Of a DNA stretch of 64,000 bases, positions 33,941-42,726 are shown piece by piece. Position 1 is the stretch's first letter, and every line of letters begins with the position of its first letter. Both the position numbers and the translations under genes were made by a program. Source of the DNA: Acetobacterium sp. KB-1 (GTDB taxonomy: Bacteria; Bacillota; Clostridia; Eubacteriales; Eubacteriaceae); the NCBI RefSeq assembly GCF_003260995.1, contig NZ_CP030040.1:248001-312000 (forward strand), given 5' to 3'. Below the pieces are notes generated by a model that saw only the letters and a list, made by a program, of their open reading frames with translations, made no database searches and had not been told where the DNA came from.

Positions 33941-33966
33941 TACAACAAATTTTGGAGGTTGGTTAT

Positions 33967-34653
33967 TTGAAAATTATTTTATTAGGAACACCCGGCGGTG
34001 GAAAAGGAACGCAGGCGAAATTGATATGTGATTGTTTTAATATTCCGCATATCTCGACCGGAGATATTTTCCGTGGGAAAATAACATCGGGAACGCCAGA
34101 AGGAAGAGAAATAAGTGCTTATACCAGCAAAGGGCAGCTTGTCCCAGATCGTATCACGATTGCGCTTGTGGAGGAACGATTAGAAAAAGAAGATTGCCAA
34201 GAGGGCTTTTTACTGGATGGATTTCCGCGCGATAAAAAGCAAGCGCAGGCTCTAGATCTTTTTATGAACAAAAAGAGTGAACAGATCAATTATGTTTTTC
34301 TAATCGATGTCCCCAAAGAAATTATTGTCGATCGTATCTTAGGGAGACGGGTCTGCCCAAAATGCGGAGAAAGTTATCACATTAAATATAATCCACCAAA
34401 GATATCGGCAACCTGCGATGTTTGCTCAACCGCATTGATTCACCGGGCGGATGACCAGGAAGAAATTATTTTGGAGCGCCTGGATATTTATAATCAAACA
34501 ACACAGCCGATTCTGGAATTTTATGAGAAGAAAGCGATTCTTCATAAAATAAAAGGTGATAGCGGGATCCATGAAATATTTTCCCAAATCAGTGAGATTA
34601 TAGAAAAAGAGCAAAAAAAGGCACCTTGGGAAATGAGTCCTCCAAGACTTTGA
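33967..34653 (+). CDS. adk: Adenylate kinase
   Basis: Interconverts ATP+AMP and 2 ADP. The start is TTG 33967 (then KIILLGTPGG), 7 nt after SD ggaggt; an earlier in-frame TTG overlaps the SD. The P-loop GTPGGGKGTQ differs slightly from the usual GPPGAGKGT but keeps GxxGxGK. DGFPR is the AMP-site motif near 85. The LID is the zinc type: CPKCGESYH and CDVC supply four cysteines. At 228 aa it is slightly longer than the ~215 norm owing to a Lys/Glu/Pro tail. It lies outside the usual secY-adk-map ribosomal operon and may be a second copy. Confidence 0.93.
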   Translation: MKIILLGTPGGGKGTQAKLICDCFNIPHISTGDIFRGKITSGTPEGREISAYTSKGQLVPDRITIALVEERLEKEDCQEGFLLDGFPRDKKQAQALDLFMNKKSEQINYVFLIDVPKEIIVDRILGRRVCPKCGESYHIKYNPPKISATCDVCSTALIHRADDQEEIILERLDIYNQTTQPILEFYEKKAILHKIKGDSGIHEIFSQISEIIEKEQKKAPWEMSPPRL

Positions 34654-34739
34654 TTTTCGGATCGGGTTAAGCAGTATGTTTGACAATCAGATTTAAAAAT
34701 GTCCCAAAACGGCTTGTTTAATAAGTTGCAAAGTTCATA

Positions 34740-34775
34740 AAAAGAGCATCCCTAAGTTCTGGGACGCTCTTTTTA
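34740..34775. terminator. Convergent terminator between adk and the DUF5661 gene
   Basis: AAAAGAGCATCCC pairs with GGGACGCTCTTTT (one mismatch) across an ~8-nt loop, with A- and T-runs on both sides. Confidence 0.83.
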
Positions 34776-34803
34776 ACGTGCTGGCAACAGGAAGGATAAC
34801 TAG

Positions 34804-35076
34804 TTATTTACCTTCCCAAAAAGCTTCAGCCTCTTCTTCCATTTTTTCAAGACGGGTATAATAATCGGGAAACTCATTTAAATGAGCCAAGGCAATTTTA
34901 CCAGTGACGAAAGGATCATCGCCGGTTACATTTGTGCGGGAATTATCCGTGCCATGCTCAAGCTCAACATCCATGCCCATTCGAAACTGTTCAATGTCAA
35001 ATTTGTTCCAACTAATTCCAAGCATTCTACCCGTTTCTTTTGCTTGTTCGGTCGTAAATACTTTTTTTGCAGACAT
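34804..35076 (-). CDS. DUF5661 family small protein
   Basis: 90 aa, soluble, matching the DUF5661 pattern as I remember it: a helical start (FTTEQAKETGRMLGI), then MGMDVELEHGT, TNVTGDDPFVTGKIALAHL and NEFPDYYTRLEKMEEEAE. The SD gaggtgat precedes the ATG on the minus strand. No enzymatic motif is recognised; such proteins are common in bacteria and phages without known function. It is flanked by terminators, thus monocistronic. Confidence 0.78.
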   Translation of the reverse strand: MSAKKVFTTEQAKETGRMLGISWNKFDIEQFRMGMDVELEHGTDNSRTNVTGDDPFVTGKIALAHLNEFPDYYTRLEKMEEEAEAFWEGK

Positions 35077-35250
35077 AAGATCACCTCTTCTTAAAATTTC
35101 AAAATATGACGATTCTGGTTGGTTTCATAATGATTTAACCCCATTATAGGCAGAATTTTTAAATTTGTCAATCAAGGACCAGAGGGATTTGTTTTGAAGT
35201 TAAGTAAAAGGGTAAATAAAATAACAAAACTTGAAAAAATGGAGGAAAAA

Positions 35251-35580
35251 ATGGGATTTCAAAAAGTTGCAGAAATAAAAGATTTTGAAGAGAATGAAAA
35301 AAAACTGGTTGAAGTGGACGACAAAGCCATTTTGCTGACAAAAGTGGCGGGTGCATATTATGCTATTTCCAACAAATGCCCGCATATGGGAGGATCGTTA
35401 TTTAAAGGTGACTTACAGGACGGGGTCATCACTTGTCCAAGACATGGTGCCAAATATGATGCAAAGACTGGTAAAGGTCTAAAGAAACCGAAGATTTTAT
35501 TTTTTGAATTTAAATTAGAAGATGATCGTAGCTATCCGGTTAAGATTGAGGACCGTAATATACTGATTGATATAACATAA
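35251..35580 (+). CDS. Rieske-type [2Fe-2S] ferredoxin
   Basis: 109 aa; start at ATG 35251 with SD ggagg. The Rieske cluster ligands are clear: CPHMGG (CxH, ~45-47) and CPRHGAKYD (CxxH, ~64-67). The protein is a stand-alone soluble Rieske ferredoxin related to NirD and dioxygenase ferredoxins, with no membrane anchor and no oxygenase beside it. In an anaerobe it may carry electrons for an oxidoreductase elsewhere. Both the reductase and the acceptor are unknown. Terminators flank it, so it seems to be its own transcription unit. Confidence 0.9.
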   Translation: MGFQKVAEIKDFEENEKKLVEVDDKAILLTKVAGAYYAISNKCPHMGGSLFKGDLQDGVITCPRHGAKYDAKTGKGLKKPKILFFEFKLEDDRSYPVKIEDRNILIDIT

Positions 35581-35587
35581 AATAATT

Positions 35588-35634
35588 AAAAAGCCCCAGC
35601 TGCATTGTAACTTTTTTGCACCTGGGACTTTTTG
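35588..35634. terminator. Convergent terminator after the Rieske gene
   Basis: AAAAAGCCCCAG...TGCA pairs with TGCA...CCTGGGACTTTTT across an AT-rich loop. It serves the Rieske gene (plus) and probably the Cache-CheW gene (minus). Confidence 0.75.
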
Positions 35635-35671
35635 TTTGATCCGGGTTCTGATTTATTAATACGAATGATTT

Positions 35672-38245
35672 TTAATTGCTATCGATTGATTCCAGTAAAG
35701 GAAGTGCGGCTTCCAGATTTTCATCGACCTGGTTTTCAACCAGCTTTTCAAGAATGATCTGAGGATCCATTTCCAAAATCGTCCGTTCGGAACCATCGGT
35801 TAAACAGATAATGCCGGTAATCGCTGATGAGATTTCTACGGGTTGAATGTCATTTGTATTAACTTCAAGAACACTTACCAGTTTTTCAACCTGTATAGCG
35901 ATCATTTCATCGTCAGACAGTTGAAGCATCAATACATGTAAGGCGTTGCGACTGGGCTGATTCTTATCAAATAGTGCTAGCGCATCCACCACGGCATAAT
36001 AACGATCATTAAATTCCACAGCACCCCGAATAACCGTATTGGTACCTGGGACAGAAATGGCCTTACTGGCTTCTAAGGCTTCAACTACATAGGATTGCTC
36101 CAGACCATAGGCTTGTCCATTGATAATAAAGGTGGCCAGCTTTTTATACTCATTAGTCATTGAGAAGGCAAAATCAGATTGTTCAATTTCTTTATCATTA
36201 GACTTACTTACCGTGATTTCTGCATAGTCTGCCATTTTTTCAAAAACAAAGGCAAGGACATCATTATGATAGCCATCTGAATTTTTATATTCACGATAAC
36301 AGGATGAACAGGCACAACCGATCGAATAATAGCTGTTTTCATAAACTAAGATTTCGGAACGGGTTTTGCCGTTCGGTACGGTAAACAGCTCGTCTGGTAA
36401 AGTTAAGGTTTCACCTACTTTATAGGTATCATTAGTTGTTGAGAGGATCATTTTGTTACGATCGGTAAACACCGCAAAGGTGTTGTTATCAGAGTGAAGG
36501 GATTCTTCAAGGATAGTTTTAAATTGGTATTCACTGTCAAACACAATCCCGATCCCTCCGACTGTGCGGTTGTGATTGCTAAAATCAGTAATCGAGGCAC
36601 CATAGATATAGGTGTAACGATGATCGTATAACTCGGTTTTATCAAAAGTGGAAACAAAGTATTTTTCTGGTTTTGCATTTGATAAAATTTCATTGATATA
36701 GGGGTCGGTGAGGGTCTTGCCAATATCTTCGCTGCGCTTGGGGTTGGACACGGCGATAATGGTGCCGGTTTGATCAAAGACAAATAAATTACTATAAACC
36801 GTGTAGAGTTCATTGATATAAATTAAAATATCAGTTAATTGTTTTTTATCCGATGCGGTTATATCATCTTTGGCGAGAATCCGTCGAATGCTTGAATCAA
36901 GTGCCCACCAACGACAATCGTTGGCTCGCTCATAGAGATTTCGATCCATGATATCAACAGAAAGCGAGGCCAAAAAGCTGGTGTCTACAAGGCTGGTTGA
37001 TACGACAGTTGAAAATAAATTAGAAACTGAGCTCTGAAACAGGCTACTGGTGTTGGTACCGATCCGTCCGATTGCGCGAAGAATTGGTTTTAGACGGGAG
37101 TACTCAGCATCAATGCTGTCATCTCGGGCAATGATCTGACCGTTATATACGATCCGTTTTAGTGAGCCATTGATGGTTTGGGTTTTATTGATGATTTCAT
37201 TGAGTTCAGTGGAGAACGAATCGGCCTGATGCATCAGGCCGGTTGTGACAGAGGAGTCAATGCTTTTGAGATTGCGATTATCCCGAAAAGCTAGGCTAAG
37301 AGGGATCATAACATGACCCTTCCAACCAAGCCCATAATATTTTTGGTACCCTTGGGTGGCAATGGTCTTAGAAATATAATCCGCACCGCGATAATAGACA
37401 ACACCATTGACCCCGGACTCAACCGGTTCAACAATGATCCCGATTGGCACGTGATTTTCATCACTGCTAGCAATAACCATATTGTCATCGTCGATGATGG
37501 TCATAACGGAACCATCGTAATCATTGGTCAGTTTTTCAAAGATCTGAGTCATTTCATTTTCAAAGCGAAAACACAAGCAGATCAGGCCAATGGCTTGGGT
37601 TGTACCTTCCCGACAGATTCGACTGGAAAAGATATGGGAGTTCTTATTGCCGTATTGCAGTTTTGAGTTTTTAAAGTATTCCACAAAACTCTGTTCGCCA
37701 TCCATTGTCTTGACCAGATTGGGGCCTTTAATCTGTTTGCCGAGAATATTGTTTTGTTCATCAAGATTTGCCAGCACCCGATAATTATTATCCATAACGA
37801 TGATGTCTTCATAAACGGAATACTTGGCTACATACTCCCGCATCCGCGATAAAATCATATTGCGGTCGTTTTCATTACGGTCAGTATTTTCGACGAAGCG
37901 GCGGATGTCATCATCGGTTGCCAGGAAACCAATGTCGGCAGTTCGTTCAAAAAGGTTGCGGATCAGAATATCGATGGCTACCTGGGTTTTTGAAATGATT
38001 TTTTGTTCCATTTTTTTTAACTTCTCAGAAACAAGGGTATCAATCAGTTCTTCTTGTAAATCGATAAAACCGCTTTGGATTTTAGTCATATTGGGGAGAA
38101 CACTTTTTGATTGGATGGGACAATTGATCTCTGAAAGTAGTTTAATATTATCCCACTGGTCATTCAGATCAGAAATGCTCTTGTTGCATTCCTGGACGTC
38201 GGGCATGTAATTTAAAAAATCTTTTTGCTTATATATAATCATCAT
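35672..38245 (-). CDS. Soluble Cache-CheW chemotaxis-related protein with duplicated sensor unit
   Basis: 857 aa, without a signal peptide or membrane segment. Two similar halves are recognisable: NLFERTADIGFLATDDDIRR (~97-116) matches NLYERANDCRWWALDSSIRR (~432-451). Each half continues into a Cache/PAS-like sensor (YEDIIVMDNNYRVLANLDEQ and YSNLFVFDQTGTIIAVSNP). Near 645 lies a Cys-rich GCACSSC. The C-terminus (~705-850) is a CheW-like domain (LATFIINGQAYGLEQSYVVEALE). I find no methyl-accepting signalling hairpin with its conserved tip. It may act as a sensor-scaffold that docks to CheA in the cytoplasm. No other che gene is in the window. Confidence 0.8.
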   Translation of the reverse strand: MMIIYKQKDFLNYMPDVQECNKSISDLNDQWDNIKLLSEINCPIQSKSVLPNMTKIQSGFIDLQEELIDTLVSEKLKKMEQKIISKTQVAIDILIRNLFERTADIGFLATDDDIRRFVENTDRNENDRNMILSRMREYVAKYSVYEDIIVMDNNYRVLANLDEQNNILGKQIKGPNLVKTMDGEQSFVEYFKNSKLQYGNKNSHIFSSRICREGTTQAIGLICLCFRFENEMTQIFEKLTNDYDGSVMTIIDDDNMVIASSDENHVPIGIIVEPVESGVNGVVYYRGADYISKTIATQGYQKYYGLGWKGHVMIPLSLAFRDNRNLKSIDSSVTTGLMHQADSFSTELNEIINKTQTINGSLKRIVYNGQIIARDDSIDAEYSRLKPILRAIGRIGTNTSSLFQSSVSNLFSTVVSTSLVDTSFLASLSVDIMDRNLYERANDCRWWALDSSIRRILAKDDITASDKKQLTDILIYINELYTVYSNLFVFDQTGTIIAVSNPKRSEDIGKTLTDPYINEILSNAKPEKYFVSTFDKTELYDHRYTYIYGASITDFSNHNRTVGGIGIVFDSEYQFKTILEESLHSDNNTFAVFTDRNKMILSTTNDTYKVGETLTLPDELFTVPNGKTRSEILVYENSYYSIGCACSSCYREYKNSDGYHNDVLAFVFEKMADYAEITVSKSNDKEIEQSDFAFSMTNEYKKLATFIINGQAYGLEQSYVVEALEASKAISVPGTNTVIRGAVEFNDRYYAVVDALALFDKNQPSRNALHVLMLQLSDDEMIAIQVEKLVSVLEVNTNDIQPVEISSAITGIICLTDGSERTILEMDPQIILEKLVENQVDENLEAALPLLESIDSN

Positions 38246-38441
38246 AAATCTCCTCGTTAAAATAATATGACACCTTCTGAAATGATCAGTCCGAGTTAAG
38301 CATCATTCGTTTAATCTTAGTATCGGCTAAATGTATCATTTTTTTGGTTCTTTTGCAAGTCAATTATGGTAAGAATAGCGGAACTCAATACGATTTCGGC
38401 AAATAACTGATTGCGCTCAAATCGATGGGGAAAAGCGTGTT

Positions 38442-39998
38442 CTAGCTAAACATCAGCATCTCTAGGAAATCCAGATCATCCTGATTGGGGAGGTTTTTAC
38501 TGGAAAGACGGGCGTCAAAAACCATGATGTATTTGTTCTCCGGGTCAAATTTTGGCCAGACGATCTGTCCCTTATATTCTTCTTTGAAATTGGGATTACC
38601 AAATTTAATAAAATTGACCCAGGATTGTTGCATGATCCACGATAAATTACTGACCTTAGTTGTTCGCCGTTGTCCGATTCCGTTACCAAAGACAAAGGGC
38701 AATTCCATGCCATGGGCCGTATTAAGTCCGACAATTTTGAGGATGGCCGGATCAAAATCAAAATTATAAAAATAGACATCTTCTCCCAACTGTGCGTATA
38801 CTTTAGCCATCATCACCATTCCAATTAGGAAAGCCGAATAGGTATAGATTTCCAGGGCTCGATCGAGAGGTGAGTGGTCATCGTCGACAAAAAAATGGTC
38901 CAGCGCTTTTGGTGCACGTTCAGGACCAAAGGTATGATAGCAGAGCATCTGATAAATACCCAGATTGGTGTGGCCCTTTATAAATAAGGAAGATTCATCA
39001 GTATTGTACCCGACCAGCATTTTAACCGTATTGACGTCACCGCTTTTGAGCGCCTTAACAGGATCTTTGGGGAGAACTACGCCATCATATACCGGCCAGA
39101 AACCGAAAGCTTTGGGAACACTCGACTGGTCTGCTTTGACCATTGAGAGGGCGGCAAAAACGTCACCGGGAAGGGCTCTTAGCTGATCCAGACCATTTAA
39201 AGAATCCTCGACGCCGTATAAGTTACATAAGAGTTTTCCGTTATCCATCGTTTTTTCCAAATCACCCCGGTTAAGCGCAGAAAAAGCTGAAATTGAGAAG
39301 ATCGATCCGCTTTCAACAATGGCCTGGTGAAAAAGACCTTTGGCCAGCGGGGAAAGCATCAGGGCCGTGACACTATATGCACCGGCTGACTGACCGCCGA
39401 TGGTGACTTGATGGGGGTCCCCGCCAAAGGTTTCAATGTTCTCCTGAATCCATTGCAGGGCCAGGATCTGATCCAGTAATCCGTAATTGCCAGTGGTCCC
39501 GGCTTCCTCAAGCAACCCCCGGGTAGCGAGGAATCCCAAAGCACCGAGCCGGTAGTTAATGGTGACCACCACCACCCCTTCCTGAGCCATTCGTCCGCCG
39601 TCATAAACAATTTCAGAGCCGGAGCCCGAGGAAAAAGCACCACCGTGGATAAACACATAAACCGGATAGCGATCCTCTGGCGTTAGCGCTGGCGTCCAGA
39701 CGTTTAAAAACAGACAGTCTTCGCTTTTGCCGTCCATTTGATAGGTGCCGGGGGAATCAAGGGTTATCCCCCCCATTTGAAGCGAGGAATTACCGTATTT
39801 TGAACAGTCAAGGACCTCTTCCCAGGGTGGCATTGGTTCGGGCGCTTTAAACCGCCGGTTGTCGATCGGCGGCATCGCGTAGGGAATTCCTTTATAGTAG
39901 GACAGTCCCCGGCGGAATTGTCCTTGAACAGGCCCGCAGTGGGGCCTGAGGATTGGTCGTTTTGGTAAGGCTGTTTTATCAGTGGTGAAAAATGACAT
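38442..39998 (-). CDS. Type-B carboxylesterase
   Basis: 518 aa alpha/beta-hydrolase of the carboxylesterase B family (PnbA-like), no signal peptide. Motifs: YKGIPYAMPP near 35, EDCLFLNVWTP near 95, the oxyanion segment FIHGGAFSSGSG near 115, the nucleophile in GGQSAGAYS near 200, the acidic residue probably in NTDESSLF near 315, and the catalytic His in HGMELPFVFGN near 425. SD aaaggag precedes the ATG. It hydrolyses carboxylic esters; the natural substrate is unknown. The 196-bp gap to the Cache-CheW gene shows no supported site beyond AT-rich sequence. Confidence 0.93.
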   Translation of the reverse strand: MSFFTTDKTALPKRPILRPHCGPVQGQFRRGLSYYKGIPYAMPPIDNRRFKAPEPMPPWEEVLDCSKYGNSSLQMGGITLDSPGTYQMDGKSEDCLFLNVWTPALTPEDRYPVYVFIHGGAFSSGSGSEIVYDGGRMAQEGVVVVTINYRLGALGFLATRGLLEEAGTTGNYGLLDQILALQWIQENIETFGGDPHQVTIGGQSAGAYSVTALMLSPLAKGLFHQAIVESGSIFSISAFSALNRGDLEKTMDNGKLLCNLYGVEDSLNGLDQLRALPGDVFAALSMVKADQSSVPKAFGFWPVYDGVVLPKDPVKALKSGDVNTVKMLVGYNTDESSLFIKGHTNLGIYQMLCYHTFGPERAPKALDHFFVDDDHSPLDRALEIYTYSAFLIGMVMMAKVYAQLGEDVYFYNFDFDPAILKIVGLNTAHGMELPFVFGNGIGQRRTTKVSNLSWIMQQSWVNFIKFGNPNFKEEYKGQIVWPKFDPENKYIMVFDARLSSKNLPNQDDLDFLEMLMFS

Positions 39999-40071
39999 GG
40001 TGTTCTCCTTTTTAGTGAAACTTAAGTTGTAGCGAAACAGTTCGCAATGATTGTGAACGGGTACGCGCGAT

Positions 40072-41316
40072 TTAAAATTGAATGGGGCCTTGAATGTAAT
40101 CCCGATGATAGCAATAGTTTATTTCGTAAAATTGATTATGAAAGTCCGTCGCTCGACAATCGTAGTATAACATTTTTCTTTGGGTGGGGGTCAATGAAAA
40201 CCGACTCTTTTTTAAACTTGTTAAAATAGGCAGTTGTCCGCGAGCTTTAATCGCTCTCAGGATAGTTTTGCCTTTTTCATTAAACCCCAGTACCCGTAGA
40301 TAAGGAACAAAGGATTCAGTTAGGAAAAGTTTTAAGAGCTCTTTATCAAGTTCCAGGAGCCGATTGCATAAGATCCGGCGAACCCGGGTTTTAGGGATAC
40401 GCTTAGAAATAATACCATTGACGCATTCGTCCAGGGTTGTGGCAACTTTTAGAGTATCTCGAATTTTATGCTCCAGGCCTTCACTGACGTAGGGGGTGTT
40501 TTTTAGATGTTTTACATCATGAGAAAGAATCAGCAGCCGTAATGCATTAAGAAATAAGTCGTCGCCGTTGGGGTTAAAATTTTTTTTAAATGGCAGAATC
40601 AGATCTTCACTTAAATAAGGAAGTTTGTGATCAAGCATTTTTAGAATAGCAGACGCTGACTCCGGGTTGGCAAGCGCATCAAATAATATCTTTCGTATCC
40701 CACTGGCACTGAGAAAGCTTGACGGCAATAGACTATGATAATCGGCACCTTGTCGTTTAACCGTCATTGAACGGATATTGCTTTGAGTTTTATGAAGGGC
40801 TTTGAGATATTCCAGGGCCAGAATGTTGTTGGGAGTTTTTAAGAGATCGCCAGCTTCGTGACCTAAATAGGAACGGATGGTCAATTCTCTGGCTCGAGGA
40901 AAAGAAACACCGGATGATAAAGCCTCTTTAAGGAAGCTTTTAAATTCAGCGGGTTCGTGAACGAGTATTTCAGCCAGACTGGTTAGCGGCTGGATATGCC
41001 CAAATTCGGAACCAAAAGAAAGAACATCAACAACCCCAGTGGCGTTAAAAATTTTAATTCCCCCATAAGCAAAGGCTTCGGCACTTTGGCAGGCGTAACC
41101 AAAGGGAAGTTCGCAGACCAGATCAACACCAGAAGACAAGGCCAGTCGGGCGCGTTCCCATTTGTTAAGTAGTGCAAAATCGCCACGCTGGGTCAGGTTG
41201 CCGCTCATTAAAACCATCACACCATCACACTGACTCTCTTTTTTTGATGCTTCAATTTGCCAGGCATGTCCCATGTGAAATGGATTATATTCAGCGATAA
41301 TACCAAGAATTTTCAT
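40072..41316 (-). CDS. tmcAL: tRNA(Met) cytidine acetate ligase TmcAL
   Basis: Makes N4-acetylcytidine at the wobble base of elongator tRNA-Met from free acetate and ATP (YlbM family, formerly DUF795). 414 aa. The N-terminal nucleotidyltransferase motif is IIAEYNPFHMGHAWQI, and MSGNLTQRGDFALLNKWERA, ELPFGYACQSAEAFA and SFGSEFG are family signatures. It is divergent from ackA, sharing a 149-bp AT-rich intergenic region. Because it consumes acetate, the neighbourhood with acetate kinase is suggestive, although the ylbM-ackA-ylbN order is widely conserved. Confidence 0.94.
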   Translation of the reverse strand: MKILGIIAEYNPFHMGHAWQIEASKKESQCDGVMVLMSGNLTQRGDFALLNKWERARLALSSGVDLVCELPFGYACQSAEAFAYGGIKIFNATGVVDVLSFGSEFGHIQPLTSLAEILVHEPAEFKSFLKEALSSGVSFPRARELTIRSYLGHEAGDLLKTPNNILALEYLKALHKTQSNIRSMTVKRQGADYHSLLPSSFLSASGIRKILFDALANPESASAILKMLDHKLPYLSEDLILPFKKNFNPNGDDLFLNALRLLILSHDVKHLKNTPYVSEGLEHKIRDTLKVATTLDECVNGIISKRIPKTRVRRILCNRLLELDKELLKLFLTESFVPYLRVLGFNEKGKTILRAIKARGQLPILTSLKKSRFSLTPTQRKMLYYDCRATDFHNQFYEINYCYHRDYIQGPIQF

Positions 41317-41465
41317 ATTAGCCTCTCTCTTGTTAAAAAAATAGCAATTTTTTCACTTATTATCAAAATATGACAAAAAAATAATGGTATTCTTAGCATA
41401 TTACTGTTATTATATAGAACGTATGAAGTGTAATCAATCTAAAAACTAAAGGAGAGTAATTATTA

Positions 41466-42656
41466 ATGAATGTACTTGTTATTAACTGCGGTAGTTCTTC
41501 ACTAAAATATCAATTGCTTGATATGACCACTGAAGAGGTTTTAGCTAAAGGTTTAGTTGAAAGAATCGGTATTGAAGGATCTGTTTTGGTTCACGAAGCG
41601 CCAGGTCAAGACAAGGTGAAATTGGTACAACCGATGAAGACCCATAAAGAAGCTTTGAATCTTGTCATGGCAGCTTTAGTTGATCCTGCTCATGGAGTAG
41701 TGAAGTCTTTGGAAGAAATTTCTGCTGTCGGTCATCGAGCTGTGCATGGTGCTGAAACTTTCTCTGATTCAGTCGTTATTGATGATGCGGTTATTAAAAG
41801 TTTGGAAGAGTGCTCAGAATTAGCACCGCTTCACAATCCTGCTAACTTGATTGGAATTAATGCTTGTCGGGAGTTACTGCCAAATGTACCAATGGTAGCA
41901 GTATTTGATACCGCTTTCCATCAAACCTTGCCGGGCGAAGCTTTCATGTATCCACTCCCTTATGAATTATATGAAAAATTCAAGATCAGAAAGTATGGCT
42001 TCCATGGAACATCCCATAAATTTGTGAGCCAGGCTGCGGCTGAATTAATGGGTAAAAAACTTGAAGACCTGAAACTGATTTCTTGCCATTTAGGTAATGG
42101 TGCCAGTCTTTGTGCCATTAAAAACGGAAAATCGGTTGACACTTCAATGGGATTGACTCCACTGGCCGGATTGGAAATGGGAACGCGTTGCGGTGACATT
42201 GATCCTGCTATCATTCCTTTCCTGGTTAATAAAGGCTATACAGTAGATGAAGTTGATAATATCATGAACAAAAAGTCTGGTGTGCTTGGCGTTTCTGGAA
42301 TCAGTTCAGATTTCCGCGATGTTGAAGGTGCCGCAAACAGTGGTAATAAACGGGCTCAGTTAGCACTGGATATTTTTCACTATCGGGTTCGTACTACCAT
42401 CGGCGCTTATGTTGCGGCCATGGATGGGGTAGACGGCATTATCTTCACCGCTGGTTTAGGTGAAAACTCAACAACTTCGCGAGCTGCAATTTGTGGTGGT
42501 TTAAAATACTTGGGAATTACGCTTGATCCTGTTACCAACAGCAAGCGCGGCGAAGCGACTGTTATCTCTGATAAAGACTCTAAAACAACCGTTATGGTTA
42601 TACCAACCAATGAAGAATTAATGATTGCCAGAGACACCTTAGCGTTAGCTAAATAA
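41466..42656 (+). CDS. ackA: Acetate kinase
   Basis: Converts acetyl phosphate and ADP to acetate and ATP, the substrate-level ATP step of acetogenesis. 396 aa. Motifs: [18 protein letters not shown] at the start (phosphate-binding), GHRAVHGAE near 90, [10 protein letters not shown] near 147, [12 protein letters not shown] near 175, [20 protein letters not shown] near 205 and TAGLGENS near 325. SD aaaggaga precedes the ATG. No pta gene lies beside it; in Acetobacterium pta is often elsewhere. The next gene has its own promoter, so ackA is probably monocistronic. Confidence 0.98.
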   Translation: MNVLVINCGSSSLKYQLLDMTTEEVLAKGLVERIGIEGSVLVHEAPGQDKVKLVQPMKTHKEALNLVMAALVDPAHGVVKSLEEISAVGHRAVHGAETFSDSVVIDDAVIKSLEECSELAPLHNPANLIGINACRELLPNVPMVAVFDTAFHQTLPGEAFMYPLPYELYEKFKIRKYGFHGTSHKFVSQAAAELMGKKLEDLKLISCHLGNGASLCAIKNGKSVDTSMGLTPLAGLEMGTRCGDIDPAIIPFLVNKGYTVDEVDNIMNKKSGVLGVSGISSDFRDVEGAANSGNKRAQLALDIFHYRVRTTIGAYVAAMDGVDGIIFTAGLGENSTTSRAAICGGLKYLGITLDPVTNSKRGEATVISDKDSKTTVMVIPTNEELMIARDTLALAK

Positions 42657-42671
42657 TGTAAAGTATTTCAC

Positions 42672-42700
42672 TTGACAAAACGGGCAATCGTCTATATAAT
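42672..42700 (+). promoter_or_regulatory. Consensus promoter of DUF177-rpmF-plsX
   Basis: Perfect TTGACA (42672-42677), 17-bp spacer, perfect TATAAT (42695-42700). Such a full-consensus promoter would be very strong unless repressed; it is embedded in an inverted repeat. Confidence 0.88.
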
Positions 42701-42715
42701 GATGATTGCCCGTTT
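42678..42715. promoter_or_regulatory. 12+12-bp perfect inverted repeat over the -10 box (putative operator)
   Basis: AAACGGGCAATC (42678-42689) and GATTGCCCGTTT (42704-42715) are exact inverted repeats separated by 14 bp, centred on the TATAAT. The left arm lies in the promoter spacer and would not be transcribed, so this is a DNA operator, not an RNA hairpin. Confidence 0.65.
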
Positions 42716-42726
42716 GGAGTGATAAA

